From assembly GCA_030613915.1 (NCBI GenBank), contig JAUWKY010000061.1:1-9084 (forward strand): 9,084 nt of DNA. The letters are read 5' to 3'. Shown here one piece after another: positions 5,149-9,084 of this stretch; position 1 is the first letter of the stretch, and each line of letters starts with the position of its first letter. The notes under the pieces were generated by a model. The model had not been told where the DNA came from, ran no database searches, and saw only the letters and a list, made by a program, of their open reading frames with translations. A program made the position numbers and the translations under genes. This DNA is from Syntrophobacterales bacterium (lineage in GTDB: Bacteria > Desulfobacterota > Syntrophobacteria > BM002).

Positions 5149-7419
5149 TCAAGAGGATGGTGGCATCCTCCTACCGGTACTTGAAATCCAATGTCGGAAT
5201 ACCCTCACGCACTTTTCCACCTCTGGGTCTTGCCACAGTTCTTCCAGTGTATAGTACATCTTTGTGGACCAGTTGGGATGCTCTGTGACTGTTCCAGGCA
5301 CATTCTGTTGCCTGCTATCCTTGAACAAGTCCTCTTGACTTATAACCACCAACTTTGCCGAGGTTGACAACAAAAATCCGATGATACCGCTGTGAAGTTC
5401 GTCGCCAAATCCAGCATGGAATGTCGGATCGTTAACCGCTTCCTTCGCCAGGAAACCCGAGGCGACAAGTCGTTGGACGATCTCCTCTTTTTCGCTCCGC
5501 CGTTTCTGCAAGGCAGCATGAAATTGGTCTTCGCTGGGGAACATGCCCAAACTGTTACGCAAGGAAAGATCCTCTCCTGTCCAAAATCCCGCCAGGGTGG
5601 GAAGATCGTGGGTGCTCACTGCAGCCAGAGCGTAGGGCGGATACGATCCCGGTTCCCTCAAACCACCCTGATCGTCTCTTTCAAAGTAGAAAAGCCGGTA
5701 GGAAAATATACGGAGATACGCCAGGGCTTCCCTTACCTGAGGAGGAACCGTGCCCAAATCCTCGCCAATGATCAGGGTCTTGGCTCGGTCACTTTCAAGC
5801 GCCAAAATCCTAAGGAGATCCTGGTAGTAGTTTTCCACATAGGTTCCATTTTTCGCTCGCTGTCCTTGAATGATCCAGAAGAGACGAAAAAACCTCATTA
5901 TATGATCAATTCTTAGTGCCCCACCCGCCTGACAGTTCTTTCTGATCTCTTGGACGAACAGGGAGTAGCCGTCGCTGCGGTACTTTTCTCTGTGGGGCGG
6001 ATGAAAGCCCCAGTCCTGACCTTCAAGGGCAAAATCATCAGGTGGTGCCCCCACCGTGACTCCCGGAACAAATAAATCCTGGTAGGCCCAGTTGTCGGCC
6101 CCGCCAGGGTCATTACCCAAAGCAAGGTCGTGGTACAAACCAACGCTGGCGCCCATTGATCTAGCCAGATCCTGTGCTTCCTTCAGCTGCTCCTCTACCT
6201 GCCATTGCAGGTACTTATAGAAAAGTATACTTTGCCAGTGGTTTTGTTGAAACTCTTGCACCTCCTGGGAATAAGGGTTCTGAAAAGGCTCCGGCCATTG
6301 CCTCCAGGCCCATGCATCAGGATCCTTTTGGTGAAAAGAATCCTCAAGGGCGCAGAAGGTGGCGAAATTGTCCAGCAAGCCGGTTTCCCTCTGGAGGTAC
6401 GCTTGAAATTTCCTAGAGCGTTCCGTCATGCCTGCCTTGTCGAGCCAATGGTCTTGGAGAAATGTTTGGAATACCCTTTCGAGCACCTGAAGTTTCAAGG
6501 TGGCCACTCGCTCGTACTGCACCAGCTCAGAGGCGCGAAGCTCGGCCATCAGATTCTGGGTTGCTTCCGCCTGCACAAACTCATTTGCCGCGGCAGAAGA
6601 GCGAAAATCTTCCATCGCTGCAATATCGAGATAGATGAAGTTTCGATAAAATCGGCTGGAGGGAAAATAGGGGCTGATGTTGTAAGGCTGCCGATTGGGG
6701 ATGGCATGCAGGGGATTCAGACCGATCACATCCACGTGGAGAGAGCCGATTGCCCAGCGAATGAATTCCTTGAGGTCACCAAAGTCTCCCACCCCCCAAT
6801 TGCGTTGGGAGCGAAGGCCATACAGAGAAATGGCTATTCCGGCTCTTTTGCCATCTCCTTGGAGAGCCGGCGGCAGATAGGCCTGCTCGGGACAAATAAT
6901 AACCAGAGTTGTCTGTTGATGCTTGTGGTTTTCATATGCAACAGTAAGTTTGAAATGGTAATAGCCAGTGGAAAGTGCAGCGGGGAAAGGAAAGGACCAG
7001 CACTCATAGGTAATGCCATCAAGCTGGTGATCCTTTTTGAAGTTCAGCTGTTCAAAATGATAGGAGTGGTTGATTGCGGAGGTGTTTTCGCCGGTAATCT
7101 CCAACCGAACCTGGAGTTCTTTTTCCGACATTGCGCCGGGAGAACTGTTGGATGGCAGTTGAAAAAGGAACTCGCTGGGCAGTTGATCGATTGAGGCCAC
7201 CAGTACCGGTGGGGCTAGTTGATTCCAGAAGCGATGTTCCAGATGCTGTAAAGCCTTTTGTGGATCGCTGACATCCACTCCCATGTCCCCCAGCACCTGT
7301 TCCAGTGTCTCCGATGGAATGGTATGGGTATTACCCCAGATGTCCGAGTAAGACGGCTGGATTCCATAAGCTGCTGCTAGGAGTTCAAGTTTTTCTTTTT
7401 CCGTTTTTGCCATTTTCAT
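5149..7419 (-). CDS. malQ: 4-alpha-glucanotransferase (amylomaltase, GH77)
   Basis: MalQ moves alpha-1,4-glucan segments from one maltooligosaccharide or glucan to another, releasing glucose; it works in the cytoplasm in maltodextrin or glycogen metabolism. The 756-residue protein has an N-terminal part (1-190) with the extra domain typical of the long, E. coli-type (694 aa) enzymes, then a GH77 barrel. Visible signatures are DVIGLNPLHA (230-239), SPYFPSSRFYRN (249-260), RIDH with the catalytic nucleophile D505, IGEDLG with acid/base E553, STHDLPT with transition-state stabiliser D605, and the C-terminal NVPGTVTEHPNW (706-717). All three catalytic carboxylates are present. The start is either ATG 7419 or ATG 7413 (MKMAKTEK); neither has a clear ribosome binding site. 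The gene begins 20 bases after the nadE stop, so translation may be coupled. No branching-enzyme or glycogen gene is in view. Confidence 0.95.
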   Translation of the reverse strand: MKMAKTEKEKLELLAAAYGIQPSYSDIWGNTHTIPSETLEQVLGDMGVDVSDPQKALQHLEHRFWNQLAPPVLVASIDQLPSEFLFQLPSNSSPGAMSEKELQVRLEITGENTSAINHSYHFEQLNFKKDHQLDGITYECWSFPFPAALSTGYYHFKLTVAYENHKHQQTTLVIICPEQAYLPPALQGDGKRAGIAISLYGLRSQRNWGVGDFGDLKEFIRWAIGSLHVDVIGLNPLHAIPNRQPYNISPYFPSSRFYRNFIYLDIAAMEDFRSSAAANEFVQAEATQNLMAELRASELVQYERVATLKLQVLERVFQTFLQDHWLDKAGMTERSRKFQAYLQRETGLLDNFATFCALEDSFHQKDPDAWAWRQWPEPFQNPYSQEVQEFQQNHWQSILFYKYLQWQVEEQLKEAQDLARSMGASVGLYHDLALGNDPGGADNWAYQDLFVPGVTVGAPPDDFALEGQDWGFHPPHREKYRSDGYSLFVQEIRKNCQAGGALRIDHIMRFFRLFWIIQGQRAKNGTYVENYYQDLLRILALESDRAKTLIIGEDLGTVPPQVREALAYLRIFSYRLFYFERDDQGGLREPGSYPPYALAAVSTHDLPTLAGFWTGEDLSLRNSLGMFPSEDQFHAALQKRRSEKEEIVQRLVASGFLAKEAVNDPTFHAGFGDELHSGIIGFLLSTSAKLVVISQEDLFKDSRQQNVPGTVTEHPNWSTKMYYTLEELWQDPEVEKCVRVFRHWISSTGRRMPPSS

Positions 7420-7439
7420 TGACTGCTATGCGGTCCAAA

Positions 7440-9084
7440 TTAGTTCTCAAATGTTGCGGCGATTGGCATTCTCCTACCTATTCCAAAGGCCTTGGAGGTA
7501 ACCTTTAGTCCCGGAACTGCCTGCCTGCGTTTGTATTCGTTTCGGTCCACGGTTCGAATTACCCACTTGACTGTTTCTGGGTCGAAATTGTGTTGGAGAA
7601 TGTCAGCCATGGAGTAATGCTCGTCCACGTAGTAGTGCAGAATTTGATCCAGCAGCTCATAGGGTGGGAGGGTGTCCTGATCGCTTTGATTTTCTCTCAA
7701 TTCCGCTGATGGCGGTTTATTGATAGTCTCTGGTGGAATCCTGATGGAGTCTCGATTAATGTACTGCGCCAGTTCGTACACCATTGTTTTGGGTACATCG
7801 GCAATAACACTCAGTCCGCCGCTCATATCACCGTACAAGGTGCAATAGCCAACTGCCAGTTCGCTCTTGTTGCCAGTGGAAAGCACCAGATGGCCAAACT
7901 TGTTTGAGAGTGCCATGAGAATGTTGCCCCGAATCCTGGCCTGAAGGTTCTCTTCAGTGATATCGACCTCTCTATTTTTGAAAAGATGGTGGAAGGACTT
8001 AAGGTAGACCTCATAAGCGGGGGAGATTGGTATGGTCTCGAATCTGGTTCCAAGGTTCTTCGCGAGTTTCTGGGAATCTTCCACACTGCCCGGTGAGGAA
8101 TAAGGTCCCGGCATGGTGACTGCCACCACGTTTTTGGCACCCACGGCAGCCACGGCAACACAGCAGGTCACCGCAGAGTCAATGCCGCCGGAGAGACCAA
8201 CAAGAGCCGAGGTGAAGCCACATTTGCGCATGTAATCGCGAACGCCCAGAACCAGCGCCTGGTAGACACTTGCAATCTCTTCTTGGGGGACGTACGAGTC
8301 CGGGACACCATCACGGTCCACAGAAATTGTTTGCACGTGCTCCTCGAAGGGAGGAAAAACCACAAGAGGATTCCCCGCCCCATCCACACAAACACTCCTG
8401 CCATCAAAGATGAGCTCGTCGTTAGCGCCCACCTGGTTGATGAAAAGAAATGGAATGCGGTGCTTGGTTGCATGGCTCCGGACAATGTTGTATCTCAGTG
8501 TCTCTTTGCCTCGATGGAAGGGGGAAGCAGCAATATTAATAATCAGGCTCGCACCCTTTTCGGCCAGAGCTTCGATAGGGTCATAGGAATACGTAGGCCG
8601 GTGCCATAGGGCCGGGTCATTCCAGGCATCTTCACAGATGGATATTCCCAGGGTCTTGTCCTTGAATTTCACCACCGGATCCTCCGATGCTGGGTCGAAG
8701 TACCTGGGTTCGTCAAAAACGTCGTAGGTTGGCAGCAGGGATTTGTGCTGAGTAAAGAGGAGTCGGCCTTGATAGAGCAGCAGCGCTGAATTGCACAGAC
8801 CTTTGCCTGTGGATTGCTGCCCAGGTTGAGGAGCGCCCACAATAATGCCTGTTTGTGGGTACTTCTTGGAAAGGTGTAAGAGCTCTTGGATGGCCTCCTC
8901 AGTCCTGGCAATAAAAGAGGGTCTCTCCAGGAGGTCCCTGGGGGGATAGCCGACGAGAAACAGTTCCGGGAAAACAACCAGATCAGGCGAGTCCTTACTG
9001 CACTGTGACAAGGTCTGCGTCACCTTGGCAACATTGCCGCGAATATCGCCAATAGTCGGATTCAGTTGTGCCAGTGTAATTTTC
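7440..9084 (-). CDS. nadE: Glutamine-dependent NAD+ synthetase (5' edge cut by 2 bases)
   Basis: This enzyme makes NAD+ from nicotinate adenine dinucleotide, ATP and glutamine, the last step of NAD synthesis. The frame is open to the right edge and reads KITLAQLNPTIGDIRGN. The last base in the window is G, the third base of the expected ATG, so only two bases are missing and the full protein would be 548 residues, close to E. coli-type sizes. The N-terminal nitrilase/glutaminase domain (about 1-270) has the catalytic triad E41 (VVFPELF), K115 (QHKSLLPTYDVFDE) and C151 (ISICEDAWND), which releases ammonia. The C-terminal synthetase domain has the PPi-binding SGGIDS (299-304), STGNKSELAVGY and YGDMSGGLSVIADVPKT. 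Both halves are intact, so it is the glutamine-using, not the ammonia-only, form. It heads the nadE-malQ pair; its promoter is outside the window. Confidence 0.96.
   Translation of the reverse strand, partial: KITLAQLNPTIGDIRGNVAKVTQTLSQCSKDSPDLVVFPELFLVGYPPRDLLERPSFIARTEEAIQELLHLSKKYPQTGIIVGAPQPGQQSTGKGLCNSALLLYQGRLLFTQHKSLLPTYDVFDEPRYFDPASEDPVVKFKDKTLGISICEDAWNDPALWHRPTYSYDPIEALAEKGASLIINIAASPFHRGKETLRYNIVRSHATKHRIPFLFINQVGANDELIFDGRSVCVDGAGNPLVVFPPFEEHVQTISVDRDGVPDSYVPQEEIASVYQALVLGVRDYMRKCGFTSALVGLSGGIDSAVTCCVAVAAVGAKNVVAVTMPGPYSSPGSVEDSQKLAKNLGTRFETIPISPAYEVYLKSFHHLFKNREVDITEENLQARIRGNILMALSNKFGHLVLSTGNKSELAVGYCTLYGDMSGGLSVIADVPKTMVYELAQYINRDSIRIPPETINKPPSAELRENQSDQDTLPPYELLDQILHYYVDEHYSMADILQHNFDPETVKWVIRTVDRNEYKRRQAVPGLKVTSKAFGIGRRMPIAATFEN

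Noticed and set aside
5149..5151. The malQ TGA stop as another selenocysteine codon
   Set aside because: The protein already has its full family length and C-terminal motif, and I see no SECIS-like hairpin with a G-bearing loop downstream.
6205..7194. A 329-codon open frame on the plus strand
   Set aside because: It lies wholly inside malQ on the opposite strand and its translation shows no domain or natural composition; it is an antisense shadow.
7440..9023. GTG at 9023 as the nadE start
   Set aside because: The frame continues upstream with clear family sequence (KITLAQLNPTIGD), and the edge base fits an ATG directly before it.

Overview
The window reads as a chromosomal stretch of a Gram-negative anaerobe, most likely a Desulfobacterota (former Deltaproteobacteria) genome or MAG. 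This is an inference from three things: a HesB/IscA-like protein with an in-frame UGA placed as in known selenocysteine-containing HesB-like proteins, the style of the intergenic inverted repeats, and the gene content. No rRNA, tRNA, CRISPR array, phage gene or transposase is visible. It is mostly a housekeeping region with small mobile-type repeats in the gaps.

Layout. 1-460 (minus) is the 5' part of an unrecognised gene that runs off the left edge; a possible 29-codon ORF overlaps its start. The 461-790 gap holds a MITE-like element (583-788) built round a large inverted repeat. 791-1279 (minus) encodes an FmdB-type zinc-ribbon protein. The divergent gap 1280-1559 holds a second, unrelated inverted repeat and a good sigma70-type promoter for rdgB. 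1560-2204 (plus) is rdgB, the XTP/dITP pyrophosphatase. A symmetric terminator separates it from the convergent HesB-like gene at 2255-2566 (minus).

The HesB-like gene is the most notable item. Its reading frame is interrupted by one TGA exactly where the family has its first conserved cysteine. A stem-loop fitting the bacterial SECIS consensus lies just downstream. A strong promoter, a ribosome binding site and a terminator all point to an intact 103-residue selenoprotein that ordinary ORF calling would cut to 65 residues.

2752-3903 (plus) is a four-helix membrane-anchored metallophosphoesterase. The right half is all on the minus strand: nadE (7440 to the right edge; only the first two bases of its ATG are missing), malQ 20 bases after it (5149-7419), and then, after 171 bases, an uncharacterised single-pass membrane protein with a Lys/Pro linker (3940-4977). 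nadE and malQ are probably co-transcribed. They supply NAD+ and alpha-glucan rearrangement, and nothing in the sequence ties these functions together beyond adjacency.

I see no wholly new multi-gene system. The best leads are the selenoprotein, the two intergenic repeat elements, and the two uncharacterised proteins.
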